A DNA stretch of 64,000 nt from NCBI RefSeq assembly GCF_958450345.1, contig NC_088780.1:114960226-115024225 (forward strand). Reading direction: 5' to 3'. Below the pieces are notes generated by a model. The model searched no databases. It was not told where the DNA came from and saw only the letters and a list, made by a program, of their open reading frames with translations. Position numbers and translations under genes: made by a program. Origin of the DNA: Calliphora vicina (taxonomy: Eukaryota; Arthropoda; Insecta; Diptera; Calliphoridae). The number at the start of each line of letters is the position of its first letter. Position 1 is the stretch's first letter. Of this stretch, positions 35,094 to 46,641 are shown one piece after another.

Positions 35094-35162
35094 CAATTGG
35101 CATGGACTGCAGTATTTCAGTATGAACGACAATTGAGTCGCCACTTAGAAAGACTTCATTAG
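35094..35162 (+). CDS. Possible terminal host exon (weak)
   Basis: A strong 3' splice site, TTTGAATTTTTTCTTTGCAG, ends at 35093. It is followed by 22 sense codons and TAG (35160-35162). The peptide starts QLAWTAVFQYE and ends LSRHLERLH, a composition unlike the A/T-driven frames around it. The other two frames close sooner. No polyadenylation signal or upstream exon could be tied to it. The minus strand is also open here (34948-35184, with a hydrophobic segment), so chance remains possible. I do not recognise the protein. It might belong to the same gene as the exons at 47217-47366. Confidence 0.25.
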   Translation, partial: QLAWTAVFQYERQLSRHLERLH

Positions 35163-36504
35163 CTGGAGCATTGCGTGTGCCCATGAAAAGCCAAACAACT
35201 TTTCTAATTAGGGTTTATTCGAAGCAAATAAAATTTGATGAGTGTATTGGTGTGTGTGAGTGATGTGCGGGATGGCAGGGATTTCGAGAGAGAGCATATT
35301 GCTTACACAGGCTGAAGCTGTGAAAATTCCAAAGTTTTTTAATCGACTTTTTATAATTTTCTTTTTATATTACATTATTACTTGAAAAAATGTGAATAGA
35401 AAAAAACGAAGTCAATTAATTCTTTTTTCCTTTGATTTTTTTTATCTTTTAGATCCTTTTTTACAAACTAAAATGAAAGGTAATTTCTTTAGGGTTTTTG
35501 TTGCTGCATTTTCTGTTAAAGAGTTCCATTTTAATTAACCACAAATTAAAGGATGATTTAAAAGGATCAAAAATATTTTATTACGATTATTTTCAATTAT
35601 TTTGGGTTAAACCAAGATAATGTACTTGTAGTACTTTCAATAATTTCAATAGAATTTTCCATAATGACCAAGTTTTTCTTTCTTTCATTCATTTTATTTT
35701 CGTCCTTAACACTTCAACTCTTGTTTTGTGTATTTCCATACTCATGTATCCAAGTTTCTAAATTCAATTGTAAATAAACGAAATGCTTCTTTACCAGACT
35801 TCCGTTTGCATTAGCACCGAAATGTTAGTTGTTTTTTTTGGAATTGTGTTTTTCGACTGATTTCCTCTAATGGTTCTGTATCCGGATAGAAAAAATTAAA
35901 ACGGAAAAACGAAAACTTATTCCGTTAAAGTTCAATTGCAGTTTGGTGGTATATTTTCATATGTGTGTTTGTGTTTGTGTATGCGTTGCTTCTATTTTGA
36001 AACATCAACGAACACCATTACGAAAAGTTTTACTTGCTAAAATATATAAAACAGCAAATGGAGAAAATGTAAATAAAAAAAAAACAACAAGTTGAAAACA
36101 TCATTTAAATTTCTTTTTGACAACCAGTCATCATTTCTTACTACTGCATGTGTGAAACTATAACAGTGGCGGGCAAATTTATTTAATTTGGTAGGGTTTA
36201 AAATAAAAACGAAAACCAGAAAGTACAATAATGTAATACATAGCGCTACACATGGAATAAGGCAAGTATTATATAAAATTAACATAAATTAACACAAAAT
36301 TTCAAACAACCAACAAAAATATTTCTAGATTCTAATAAAACCTACATACGAATTTTTATTTTTGAAATTTGTTCGGACTATTTGTTAACAAGTAAGAGTG
36401 TTATATTCGGCAGTGCCCAATCTTGCACGAAGAAAAAAACATAAAGCAACAAACAAAAAACAAATCCTTTTTGAATTGAAATTTTTATTATTTATATTAT
36501 AATT
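35163..36504. other. 1.3 kb without supported features
   Basis: GT-rich simple sequence (GTGTGTTTGTGTTTGTGTATG type) lies near 35961-35983, and GTGTATTGGTGTGTGTGAGTG type near 35241. No gene is seen. Confidence 0.5.
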
Positions 36505-36635
36505 AGCTAAAACCCGGTGTGCTTCGCTACCCGTACCGTAAAGATTTACAATATATTTAGTCTATCTAAAATTAGTTTCTGTTCATGTGAAAAACATGGA
36601 TTTTCTAGATTTAGTCCGCAAACTTGCAAAGACTG

Positions 36636-36789
36636 AGCAAATAGGAAACTGCAATCGATTAAAATCAAATGGAATTTCCGAAGTTATAATTCCCAGTTAT
36701 AAAGGTAAGCAAATACTAAGCAAATAGGAAACTGCAATCGATTAAAATCAAATGGAATTTCCGAAGTTATAATTCCCAGTTATAAAGGT
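36636..36789. repeat. Perfect tandem duplication, 83-bp period
   Basis: AGCAAATAGGAAACTGCAAT...CCCAGTTATAAAGGT occurs at 36636 and 36719 with no difference over at least 70 bp. A recent duplication. Confidence 0.95.
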
Positions 36790-36892
36790 CGCTCCGATTA
36801 GATTGTTCATTAATTGCCTTACTGTAAGTCGAGTGCCATTACAAATACGCAAACAATCATACAAACAAACACACATTGACTTTTATATACAA

Positions 36893-37135
36893 GGTGGCGC
36901 AAAAGTCATCCTCCTATCAGAAAATACTATAAATTTTGCGTTTGGCCCCTAAAGTCAGTTCTGTTTTGACATTTGTGTAGTAAACACATTCGAAATACAC
37001 GTTAATAAACAATGTTACGCTACACTGCTCCAGAACGCGGAATATTGCTGACTATTTATTTGACCAATAATCGGTCGGAGCAAGATCGCCTGATTTGACC
37101 GCTCCTGACTTCTTTTTGTGGGGCGCATTTCTGTA
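36893..37135 (+). mobile_element. Internally deleted mariner-like element
   Basis: It starts CAAGGTGGCGCAAAAGTCAT, a terminal repeat wording typical of insect mariner-like elements. The ATG at 37012 opens MLRYTAPERGILLTIYLTNN, then RSEQ. In another frame the sequence passes directly to RSPDLTAPDFFLWGAF, which is the conserved third-Asp region near the C terminus. The roughly 250 residues between are gone, so this is a deletion derivative. The right terminal repeat was not found. Confidence 0.65.
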
Positions 37136-37705
37136 CTAAAAATTAATATTGATAGCTGCTATAGCTTTCCCTATATATAGTTTGTCATTATATCTATGGA
37201 AGGTACCACGCCCACTTTTGCTAGTTAGCACATTTTTGGCATAAATATGTAATTCATACAAAGTTTCATTGCTTTACATTTCATTGTCCTAAATATTAAT
37301 ATTGATAATAGAATAACTGTGCAAAATTTATGGACTCTGTCTCTTATTGTATCCCATATAATAGATTTTTTAATTATCATCATATGGGAGGTGCCACGCC
37401 CTCTGTGGCTTCTACTCCCATTTTGGCCTCAAATATTTATACAAACGGTGGTATTGCTCATGCAAACTTTGATGACTATAGCTATTATAGTTTCCTAAAT
37501 ATTTGATATTTAAAATTAACTTTGTATGGGAAGTACCATGCTCACTTGAATATTCAAAACAAAAAGTATCCTATTGTTCCTTCCAGATATAGAAAAAAAT
37601 ACAGTCAAAATTTCAAATAAGTCTGGTTAGCCGTTTAGCCGTATTTAGACTTCAGACCAACAAATATACATACATATAAACACACATTCACTTTTATATA
37701 TATAG

Positions 37706-38214
37706 ATGTAATATTCAGGCATGTGATGAAAAAAAATAGTTTTCAAAACTGAAATAAATTTCGAAAACGATTTAGGTGTGTTGAATTTTGATTGATTTCA
37801 TATTCCATTTTTGTTTCATTCCGTATCATTTTTATACCAAAAAACAACAAATAAGCAAGTCCGCATTTGTTTACCTTAATTAATGTGAAAATTTAATTTC
37901 GAAAAAAAATAGAAATTTGAAACTAATATGACAAAACGATTCAAACAAACACATCACACCTTTTGTCGTTTAGAAATCGTTTTTGAATCTAAATCGTTTT
38001 TTACAAATGACGAGTCATTTGTAAAGTTTATTTCATTGTTTTTCCAAACATTTAAAATTATTCCTACAAAAATAATTTAATTATTTCAATAATTGTTAAT
38101 ATTGTGACTTATATAACTTATTTAACTCCATACTTTAAGCGAAGTTGGTAAGCAAATAAGAAAGTAAAATTAAAACAGCAAAAACTTTTATCTTTTAAAA
38201 TTTCAATAATTTTG
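37706..38214. other. AT-rich spacer, nothing recognised
   Basis: AATCGTTTTT words and an ACAAATGACGAGTCATTTGT palindrome (38004-38023) are the only structure. Confidence 0.5.
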
Positions 38215-38645
38215 AGTGATTTTCGGAAGTGGGCCTTATATGGGGTCTATGACCAATTATGGACCGATCACCATGAAATTAGGTCGTGTGATTTATGTCT
38301 ATATGAAAGTTTACTATGTTGAATTTTGTGAGTATACCAAGATTTTTAAGCGATTTATGCACGTTAAAGTGATTTTCGGAAGCTGCTCTATATTGGAGCT
38401 ATGACCAATTATGGACCGATCGTAACAAAATTTGGTGGCATGAATTTTTTATATATAAAACTTATTTGGAGCGCAATTTGTGGAGATACATTTAAAAATT
38501 AAACATTTATGACCGATAAAGTCCAATTTCGGAAGGACATTTGTATGGGGTGAAATAATGGACCGATTTCAGCCAGTTTCAATAGGCTTGGTTCTTGTAC
38601 CAAATTTGATCGAAATATCTTCAAAATTCTCTGCGCACAAGGTTT
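38215..38645 (+). repeat. Family A dispersed repeat, internal part
   Basis: GTGATTTTCGGAAGTGGGCC is followed by TATGACCAATTATGGACCGA. The same pair of words recurs about 130 bp later (38371 on), so this part of family A is itself a diverged tandem repeat. The right side (GGACCGATTTCAGCC, CGAAATATCTTCAAAATTCT) is shared with 26870-26930. Confidence 0.75.
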
Positions 38646-38870
38646 ACATGGACAGCCAGCCACATAGTGCTTTGTTTTCATATAGGCAATGGACAAAAAT
38701 AGATGGAGTTATTGCAGACGAATAAAAATTAGTAGAATATTACCTTTTGGTAAGATTAAGAAAAAATATAATTCTTGAAAAAATTCGTGCAAGGACACGG
38801 GTACCTCCCATATATCCTGAACATATAATTTTGAATAAAATTCAGAGTTATACTCCTAACACTTTGAAAT

Positions 38871-39322
38871 TTGGTTATAATAATTTTAATAAAGTTATTG
38901 TTGTTTGTGAAAATTTTTTTTACAATCGCAGTAAGGATTCGGGTGGCTGCCATACATCCTTTTCCTTAAAAAACCTATAAACCTGTATAAAATTATTAAT
39001 TTTCAGAAATTATTGTTCTCTTATAATATTAGATGCAAAATTATGAAAATTGTGTCGGAAGGATATTCATAATTCCAAGACATCCAGATTTCAATATCAT
39101 ATAACATCTATCTTTTTTTTTTAAAAATTCGTAAAAATCGTTTCTTATTTTGGAACCAATTTGGTTATAATCATTTTAATAAAGTTATTGTTGTTTGTGA
39201 AAATTTTTATTACAATCGCAGCAAGGATTCTGGTGGCGCCATACATCCTTTTCCTTAAAAAACCTATAAACCTGATTAAAATTATTAATTTTCAGAAATT
39301 ATTGTTCTCTTATAATATCAGA
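38871..39322. repeat. Tandem duplication, 290-bp period
   Basis: TTGGTTATAATAATTTTAAT...CTCTTATAATATTAGAT at 38871-39032 is repeated at 39161-39322 with about ten differences. The shared block includes AAGGATTCGGGTGGCTGCCA and CATCCTTTTCCTTAAAAAAC. A third, weaker echo (AGCAAGGATTTACATAACTG) lies at 39353. Confidence 0.9.
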
Positions 39323-39390
39323 TTAATTTAGTTATTAACATTTCAATTCTAGCAAGGATTTACATAACTGCCATATATCCTTTTTTTAAA

Positions 39391-40509
39391 AAAATACTGA
39401 AATATTATATATATTTTCTAAATTCGGAAGGACGGATTGACTGACATTTTCAAATGTTGATAGCCTTATGGTTCAGCTCTAATATTAGAAACTGGATGTT
39501 GGATTATACTTTAAGTGTTCCTAATATCAGCAGAAGGTCATATTACTACCTCAACCTAAGGTTATGTAGGTTATATTCAATTTCTGAGTTACTTACTTTT
39601 ACGGTAAAAATGTATTATTTATGGGTGCCATCAAAAACAAATTTTTTTTAAAGTTCTAGTCAAAACGGACAAATAATGATTTCACATTATAATAAATAAG
39701 AGATAGGCATTAGATAAAATAAAAGAAAAGTTAAAATAGATTAACATTTTTTTCAAAATTAAATCAAACTTTGGAATTTTTTTTGATTTCAGCAAAAAAA
39801 ACATACAACATAAAGAACCAAATAAAGACCTATTAATACACTTTATGCCAATATTTTTTAGATATTTAAAAGAAAAAACAGTATTATGTTATAAAAAACA
39901 AAAAACAAAACAAAAAAAATTTCCCCAAACCATCAAATTGAAAATTTACGAAATGGTAATTTATACATTTAAACAAAAACAAAATTTTAATAGTTTTCAT
40001 ACGAATGGATAACTAATGATTACATTTTCTTATAGATAATACTTAAGGCTATTCTATAGTAAAACATAATCAAAATAGATTAACATATATTTTACTAATA
40101 TTCCAACAAAGTTTTAGAATTTCAATAAAAAAATGTTAATTACTAAAAATTGCGCATATTAAACTGTTAAACCTTTTTTGACAAAAACACTTATTTTCCA
40201 TAATTCCACATTCATGTTCTTTCATTTGCAGCCAATCGCGAGTTTATATCTTTTAAAACGAACTTTAAGCAATGATTTTAGTTAACCATAAAAAAAATAT
40301 ATTTTTCTCCATAAAATTTATGTTGAAAATGTACTAACTTTAGCCACCTCTAGTGACGACAAAAAGAGATATTTATAAAAAAGTCTTTTTTACACGAATG
40401 AGTTATTTAGTTGTCTATTGAAAAATATAAATTTCATTAACATCAAAGACATGATCTTGTTTTTGATTTTTGTCCATTGAACAAAGCACTGTGAGCCAGC
40501 CAGCCAACC
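39391..40509. other. 1.1 kb AT-rich, nothing recognised
   Basis: Long A-runs near 39895-39925. No supported frame. Confidence 0.45.
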
Positions 40510-40660
40510 AGACGGACGGACATCGTTTAATCGACTCAGAAAGTGATTCTAAGTCGATCGGTATACTTTAATGTGGGTGTTAGACTAGTATTTTTGGGCG
40601 TTACAGACATCTGCACAAACGCAAAATACCCTCCCCACTATGGTGGTGTAGGGTATAATA
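40510..40660 (+). repeat. Family A 3' end, copy 2
   Basis: It opens with CAGACGGACGGACATCG, then GACTCAGAAAGTGATTCTAA, GTCGATCGGTATACTTTAA and ends TATGGTGGTGTAGGGTATAA. It is closest to the copy at 55343-55472. Confidence 0.85.
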
Positions 40661-40734
40661 ATGTGTTAAAATGCCAATGTATAAGTGGTGAAGAGTAGTT
40701 ATATTATCATTTTAACTCATTACTTTTCAATGTA

Positions 40735-40995
40735 AGTTTTTGCTGGGATGTTTGTGCGAGGTCAGCCCATATAAAACATATTTGTGCTGAATTTGGATAT
40801 CTATATAATTAGGATATTTATGAAAACTTAACTATATTCAGATAGGGCAGTTGTATGAGGGCTAGGGGAAATAATGAACCGATTCTAACCAAATTAAATA
40901 AGCTTTGTTCAATATAAAAATTTCTGTCAAATTTTATAGAATTATCTTTGGAAATGCGCTTAATCGACTCAGAAACTGATCCTGAGCAGATTGCT
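40735..40995 (+). repeat. Family A fragment
   Basis: Shares GAGGTCAGCCCATATAAAAC, TTCAGATAGGGCAG and TAATCGACTCAGAAACTGAT with other family A blocks. It starts about 75 bp after the copy-2 3' end, so two partial elements abut. Confidence 0.65.
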
Positions 40996-41059
40996 ATATA
41001 CTATGGGTGTTCTTAATTTTTCAAATTTAACAATAGTTATTTTAATTTTTTTCTATGAA

Positions 41060-41575
41060 AACCTATTTTTATTTAGACAAAAATTAGGCATTACTTATTT
41101 AAATCGGTTTATACTTCCAAAAGTTATTAAACATTTTCGAAAAAATGTTCCACAAAATTTACCTTGTAAATTAAAAATTGTAGACAATTTGTTATTGTAT
41201 AGTTTTTTTGTTTTTTTTTTGTATTCATATGGGCTGGGGGAGAAAATACTAAAAAAGGTGTTAATGAAAAGTTGAATAACTTTTACAATTTTCATCCGAT
41301 TTGAAAAATTAGAACGGTTTGTTAAGAACTAAATTTCCTAAATACATTGGTATAAATATTTATAAGCCTCCATATCAAAATAAGCAATAAAAAACGACTA
41401 AAATCAAAAAAGTTGATAAAAAATGTTGACTTACAAATGTATCAAAGAATGCACGTCATTTTAAAGCGCATTCCGTTTTCTTTCCAACCCCGTTTAAAAA
41501 TTTAAAGTCGGACAGAGACTGACTGAGTTACAAATCGATAAGTTGACGAACATCACTGAAAACAGTTTTTGAGAA
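41060..41575 (+). repeat. Family D repeat, uninterrupted copy
   Basis: It includes TCGGTTTATACTTCCAAAAG, CCACAAAATTTACCTTGTAA, TCATATGGGCTGGGGGAGAA, CTTTCCAACCCCGTTT and AAAGTCGGACAGAGACTGAC. The same order is found at 47460-48710, where it is split by a family B element. Two opposing open frames over 40991-41295 are by-products of this repeat. Confidence 0.85.
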
Positions 41576-43392
41576 TAACTTCTGAATTTGAGGGTGTTTC
41601 TGAAATTTTTTGACACAATTTCTAATATACTCGGCAAGCCCTATAACCCACGCTAGGTCGTTTTCCAAGTTTTTTTTCCCTCGTAGCACCGTGTTATTAT
41701 TGTGGTTCATAATTAAATTGAAACAAAATTCTTTAGTGATTTTAAAATTACTTTCTTCTCACTTATAGATTTTTTACAATTGACAAGTTTTTCTTTAAGT
41801 TTTGTTGTAAAATGTAGAAATGAAATTGAAATTTTACTTTAAATTTACATTAATAATGCTCCTGTTGCGACCAAAATTAAATGGTTAAAAAATGTTACTT
41901 TTACAAATTATTTTCATGTGTAGTGTTTTCTTGTCATTATCTCTCTATAAACTGTAAAAAGCGTCACACAGTGGTTTAGATGGGTTTTTTTGGGAAATAA
42001 TTCGGTATCTCGGGAACGTGGTTGGAGCTAAACTGAAAAATGAATGCTTCATTCAGATTGGATTTGGGATCGCATTACATAGCATGGTTGCAATTATTCA
42101 GCGATACAAAAATCAGTGGAACATTTATTCTGACTACATCCTGTATTTAGACATATGAGAGGGATGGGAAGTATGCAACGTGTACCTTATTTAGCAACTT
42201 TTTCGAAATGAATCCACCAACTACAAAATATTTACCGTTTTGCTTGAGCATTAAAATCAGTAAATATTTTTAAATTTTTCAAGAAAGTTTACTTTGGATG
42301 ACTCAAAATACTCAATTGACGGCTCAGCTGCCCTACCGCCTTAGATAGAGTCAAAGAAGATTGATTTCATCTGTTACTGATGCAATTCTAAAAAGACAAA
42401 TTCAATAAAATGTTTATTAAGATCCACAAAAAAAAACGTCTCCCTTAAAACAACTTCCCAATCGCCGTTCCTGCTGCATAATGATTATTATATTTTCTTT
42501 TTATTACTTTTGTCGAAGAAGTTAAATTCTTAGTATAATGCAAGTGAGTGATTCGAATACATGTTAGGTTCTTTTTTTACTTTTATTTGCAAATGTTTTT
42601 TTCATTTCTTTAGTTTGTTTTTCAAAAAATTTTGAACGATATTTCCTGTAACATTATTTACCATTTCTCATGAAGTTTCTTAAGTATTTTTGTGTTTTTA
42701 TTTTTCTTTTTGCTCAATCTTTTATTTTTTCACTCCTCGTTTTATTGAAAATATCAAAAACTGTTGTTTTTTTTTGCTTTAGCTTAACTTTACGCGACAT
42801 TATGCACTTTTATGTCTCTAAAATATTACATAGTTTTGTTTTTTTTTTTAACTGGCTGTGTCTGTGTATTGATTTAGTGTTCATGACTGACGGGGGAATG
42901 TTGATAGTTTGAATATATGAAATATTATTATTGAAAATTGTTTAAAAAAACAGAGATTAACATAAACCAAATTTAAGTTTTGCAATGTTTCAGTTCGTAG
43001 TTGTGTGTATGTGTTCATAAATTAAGAAGGGGCCACTTAAAATCGGTACGCAATAAGATCAAAAATTTTTATATGAATACATACATAAAATTGAACAAAA
43101 ATTGAACAAAAAAAGAATTTTCAGAATCATATATAAAACGAGAGTTTGGAAAAGCGATTGCTGTCATTTATAAGACATCACACATCTAATACAAAGTTTT
43201 AGCCAAGTTGTCATTACTCAAATACAACTATGAAGTGGTATAATGAGAATAATATTGAAGTTAGACCAAAACACATCCATTAAACAAATTGCCCAAATCT
43301 TCGTGCAATTGAGATATATTGGGCAATTGTTTAGAGACAACAATTATTGAATTTGCTTTTACAGTTCCTGAGTTATATAAAGCAAACGAAAG
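41576..43392. other. 1.8 kb without supported genes
   Basis: 41990-42200 is somewhat less A/T-biased (GGTATCTCGGGAACGTGGTT) but has no long frame. 42560-42860 is T-rich, and the 80-codon Phe/Leu-rich frame there is a compositional artefact. Confidence 0.5.
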
Positions 43393-43870
43393 CTTTGATG
43401 TATACAAAATGATTTGTATACTCTACACCACCATAATGTAATCAAACTACAAGTCGTAATTTCAAAGATACAATTTGGTACAAGCTTTTCTATTGCCACA
43501 TGGAAGAAACATATTGAATTTGGTTTGAATCGGTCCATTATTTCTACTAGCCCCCATACGATTGCCCTATCTAAAAATAGATAAGCTCTCATAAATATCT
43601 TAGTTATAAAGATATTTAAAATAAATTGAGCACAAATAAGTTTTATATAAGCAAAACTCACGCCTACCAAATTTTGTCACGACCGGTCCATAATTAGTCA
43701 TAGCTCCCATATAAGGTCCACTTCCGAAAATCACTTTAACTAGCATAAATATCTTCCAAATATTAGTATGCAAATAAAATTCAATACAAATATGTTATAT
43801 ATATACAAAAGTCATGTCACCAAGTTGTATACCGATCGGTCCATAATTAGTCATATTATCGAGCACAACT
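43393..43870 (-). repeat. Family A dispersed repeat, inverted copy
   Basis: Reverse-strand wording (CGGTCCATTATTTCTACTAG, TGCCCTATCTAAAAATAG, CGGTCCATAATTAGTCATAG, TCCGAAAATCACTTTAAC) matches 26750-26890 and 38215-38420. The 103-codon minus frame 43359-43670 is repeat-derived and has no motif. Confidence 0.8.
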
Positions 43871-44377
43871 CTCTTAAAAATGTTTGTATATTTTAAAAGA
43901 AAACTGTTAAAAGAAAATTGTTGTCCCTAAATTATTAGGAATTAATTTATTTTTCAAACTGCAATGTTAGTTTATTTCAGTTTCATAAAAATTTTAAAAG
44001 TTATAAAGCGTGATTTACAAAATTTATGGAAAAATTTCGAAAAATTGTAATGTAGGGCACCTTTATGATCCAATTCATTGCAAAAACTAAAACAGTTTGC
44101 ACAGGGAAACAAAGCATGGACATTTTTCCTTTAAACTGTGTCCTCAAAATTAATGAAAATTGTGGGTCTCGACAAATTTCTGAAGAAAATTAAAAAAAGG
44201 CCCACAATCCCGATTTTTGGCAAAAACTCGACTTGAGCGACCTCTAAACCTCTTTCGAAAAATCTGAAAAAAATCTCAAAAATACTCTACCCTATAAGCT
44301 TTCAAATTATTCTTGAGCCACAGCAAAAAATTTTGGGACACCCTAATGTAGATCGTCTTAGGATTGTATAAGGACCC
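43871..44377. other. Spacer, probable repeat filler
   Basis: TTTTGGGACACCCTAATG at 44331-44348 resembles a family C terminus. Otherwise nothing is recognised. Confidence 0.4.
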
Positions 44378-44590
44378 ATAATACCAATATTTCTATATGT
44401 TAAAAACGGAATGACAAACTCAGTATTCCCGTCATCTTTTTGGTGGTGGGTATAAAAAATACATATTTTTGTTAGAATTCTATAGGGACCCATAATATAT
44501 ATACTTGTTGGTTCTATGACCAATATTTCGATATGTTACAAACGGAATGACAAACTCAGTATTCCCGCCATCTTTTTGGTAGTGGGTATA
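44378..44590. repeat. Direct repeat, 135-bp period
   Basis: AACGGAATGACAAACTCAGT, ATTCCCG and ATCTTTTTGGTGGTGGGTAT occur at about 44407 and 44542, with two or three substitutions. The two units share the 'TACAAACGGAATGACAAAC' style found in family B (GTCATTCCGTTTGTAA, 47650). Confidence 0.85.
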
Positions 44591-44639
44591 AAATTAGTTT
44601 TGTATTTTTTTAATTTTGAATTTTCGATTTTTTTTGACC

Positions 44640-44756
44640 CAAAACTACTTCGATTCTAAACATAAACCGATTTTACTCAACTTATCAGTGTTTGTTTATA
44701 AGAGAATAATTTTAGACCTTGGGAACATCGAAAAAGTGCAAAATAAGGAACACCTT
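44640..44756. repeat. Family C right end, copy 2
   Basis: TTTTAGACCTTGGGAACATC followed by GAAAAAGTGCAAAATAAGG and ACACCTTAATATA matches 31540-31604. Confidence 0.65.
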
Positions 44757-44929
44757 AATATAATGTACACAAGGTAGATTACCAAAATATTTTGTGAATC
44801 ATATACTCTGTGGTAAAAAGATATGGCATTTTCATAAGCATTGCTAAAATAATTTGATTTTTACGATAATCAAATTGAAGCATATAAAAAAACGAATATA
44901 GGCGAATTCAAAATTTATTTTTTAATAAT

Positions 44930-45193
44930 GTGTAAACCAAGGCGAATCTATAGAAGGTGACGACAGAAGAACAGCTGATTATTTTTTTTATTCAGTTGTT
45001 TAGACAAGTGAACTGTCAATTCACTTGTGTTTGTTGTGGCGAAAAATACAACAAACCCAAAAGCAAAAACAACCACAGGCAACTTTGACAGTTCACTTAT
45101 CTTTTTACAAAAACAAAGTACCTGTTGTTTTTGTATATGTTGTATTTGTTGTAGTTCTGTCGTCACCTTCTATAAATTCGCCTTGGTGTAAAC
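44930..45193. mobile_element. 248-bp hAT-like element with GTGTAAAC duplication
   Basis: The element 44938-45185 has 30-bp inverted ends: CAAGGCGAATCTATAGAAGG then TGACGACAGAA, mirrored by TTCTGTCGTCACCTTCTATA then AATTCGCCTTG. Only one or two positions differ. Exact GTGTAAAC flanks at 44930-44937 and 45186-45193 fit nTnnnnAn. An inner inverted pair (AAGTGAACTGTCAA at 45007 and TTTGACAGTTCACTT at 45085) lies inside. No protein is encoded. Confidence 0.9.
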
Positions 45194-45832
45194 GAATAGT
45201 GATCACCCACAATCCATGCTGTCAAAGAAAGTTTTGGTCTAATTTCTCTAATTTACAAATAAATATATAGACAAATTATGAAAATTTATAATATTAAAGC
45301 CACTAGCTATTCGAAATTAACAGAATATCAAAACTAAAAGGAAATGTTTTTTAAATATGAATTGTTTTTTTAACAATACATATACATATTGCAAAATAAT
45401 AAGTTGAAAACGCAAATATTTATCCAGATATACATGCATAAGTACTTAAATAATGCTTACTTACAACCATCTACATTTAAAGTATACAAATATCAACAAA
45501 TATACAGAAGTAAAGAGACGAGAAAATATACTGACAGATTAGGGTTTCTAATTATCTGGACTTTTTCCATTCCCAGGAAACAATATAAAAATCATTTTAT
45601 TGCAAACAATTCACAATGAACATGTCTTATCTTTGCTGAAATAATACTGAGACTTTCCCCGGAATTTCTTTGCGGATTTGCAACCCTATGACAGATATAA
45701 AATATGATTATAGAAGTTAGAGAAATCTGACTAACTGAAAAATGCAAAAATTGCTCTTCAATATAAAGTTTCGTCATTTATATGAAATAATGTGTAGGAA
45801 TAAGCGTGTAGTATTGCAATAGACTGTACGTA
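45194..45832. other. Spacer, nothing recognised
   Basis: Two short opposing frames near 45389-45777 lack motifs. Confidence 0.45.
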
Positions 45833-46124
45833 TACATATATGGGGGATTTCATGTCAAGTGAACCAACTTTTGAAATCGATTTCCTCCGATCCGCGATGA
45901 AATTTGCACCAACGTTAGTCCTATTGAATACTAATTCAGACACAATTTTTCAATAAGATCCGTCGAGAATTCTCAGAGCTAGAGGGGTCAAAATTTGTCA
46001 TTTTGGTCAAACATTTCCTATTTTATTCTTAGCAAAGTGTGTCCTAAATAGTTTAGTTTAGCTGTATCTTCAATCTTTCAAAAAAAAAAAAAAATAACTT
46101 GATATGAAATCCCCCATACATATA
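45833..46124. mobile_element. 276-bp TIR element TGGGGGATTTCAT, TACATATA flanks
   Basis: The element 45841-46116 starts TGGGGGATTTCATGTCAAGT and ends ACTTGATATGAAATCCCCCA (one mismatch in 20). TACATATA lies on both sides (45833-45840 and 46117-46124). The 8-bp duplication does not fit the hAT pattern and may be helped by local A/T bias. A single end of this family is at 21085-21142. Confidence 0.8.
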
Positions 46125-46641
46125 TATTTGTATGTTTACAACTAGATTCGTGTAAATATTCTAACACTTTCACAAATAAAATCACTGTATTCTCGAAAGA
46201 ATTCTATGTATTTTAGTAAGAATTGTACGTTTGTAGTTACATTATAAGTTGCATAGTGCAGTGAGTATCAGAAGTTAATCAGTTTTTTGAGTAGGAACAT
46301 TTTAGTAATGCTATTATTATTTAAAACATCCAAAATATTGTTTAAATATTGCATCCTTATTCGAGTACATATTTGGAATAGATGACCATACCTCATTTAT
46401 ATTGTAGCTTGATGCAATTTGTTTGGATCTCGATGTTCCAATTCCCGATTTACCTTGCAGTTTATTTCCCATAAATTTTTAGAGGGTTAGTTCTACATGC
46501 ACAGAAAAAATTATGACTAAAATACTTTCAAACATATCCATGTTTGAAATCAGATTTGTATTTTATTATTTATTTTATTTGGTTTTATAAATATTTTAAT
46601 TGGTTTTAAATTTTATGGTTAACAATGCTAACAACATAGAA
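46125..46641. other. Spacer with a possible short open exon-like stretch
   Basis: At 46405-46482 a TATTGTAG is followed by codons reading LDAICLDLDVPIPDLPCSLF and then a stop. It was judged too weak to annotate as an exon. Confidence 0.35.

Larger units (their letters stand above)
36505..37705 (+). repeat. Dispersed repeat ending in A/T tail, interrupted
   Basis: The left part begins TTAGCTAAAACCCGGTGTGC and TTCGCTACCC. The right part ends AACACACATTCACTTTTATA and TATATATAGAT. Both wordings are common at the ends of insect interspersed repeats. The middle repeats 'ACCACGCCCACTTTTGC' and related GTGCCACGCCC/GTACCATGCTCAC words about every 150-180 bp (37205, 37390, 37530). The class (Helitron-like or non-LTR-derived) is undecided. 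A mariner-like deletion derivative sits inside it. Confidence 0.5.

Noticed and set aside
35455..35482. Possible 27-bp microexon between TTATCTTTTAG and GTAATTTC
   Set aside because: Too short, and one of its frames has a stop; acceptor and donor pairs this close arise often by chance in A/T-rich DNA.
43359..43670. 103-codon minus-strand frame
   Set aside because: Lies within an inverted family A repeat and has no motif.
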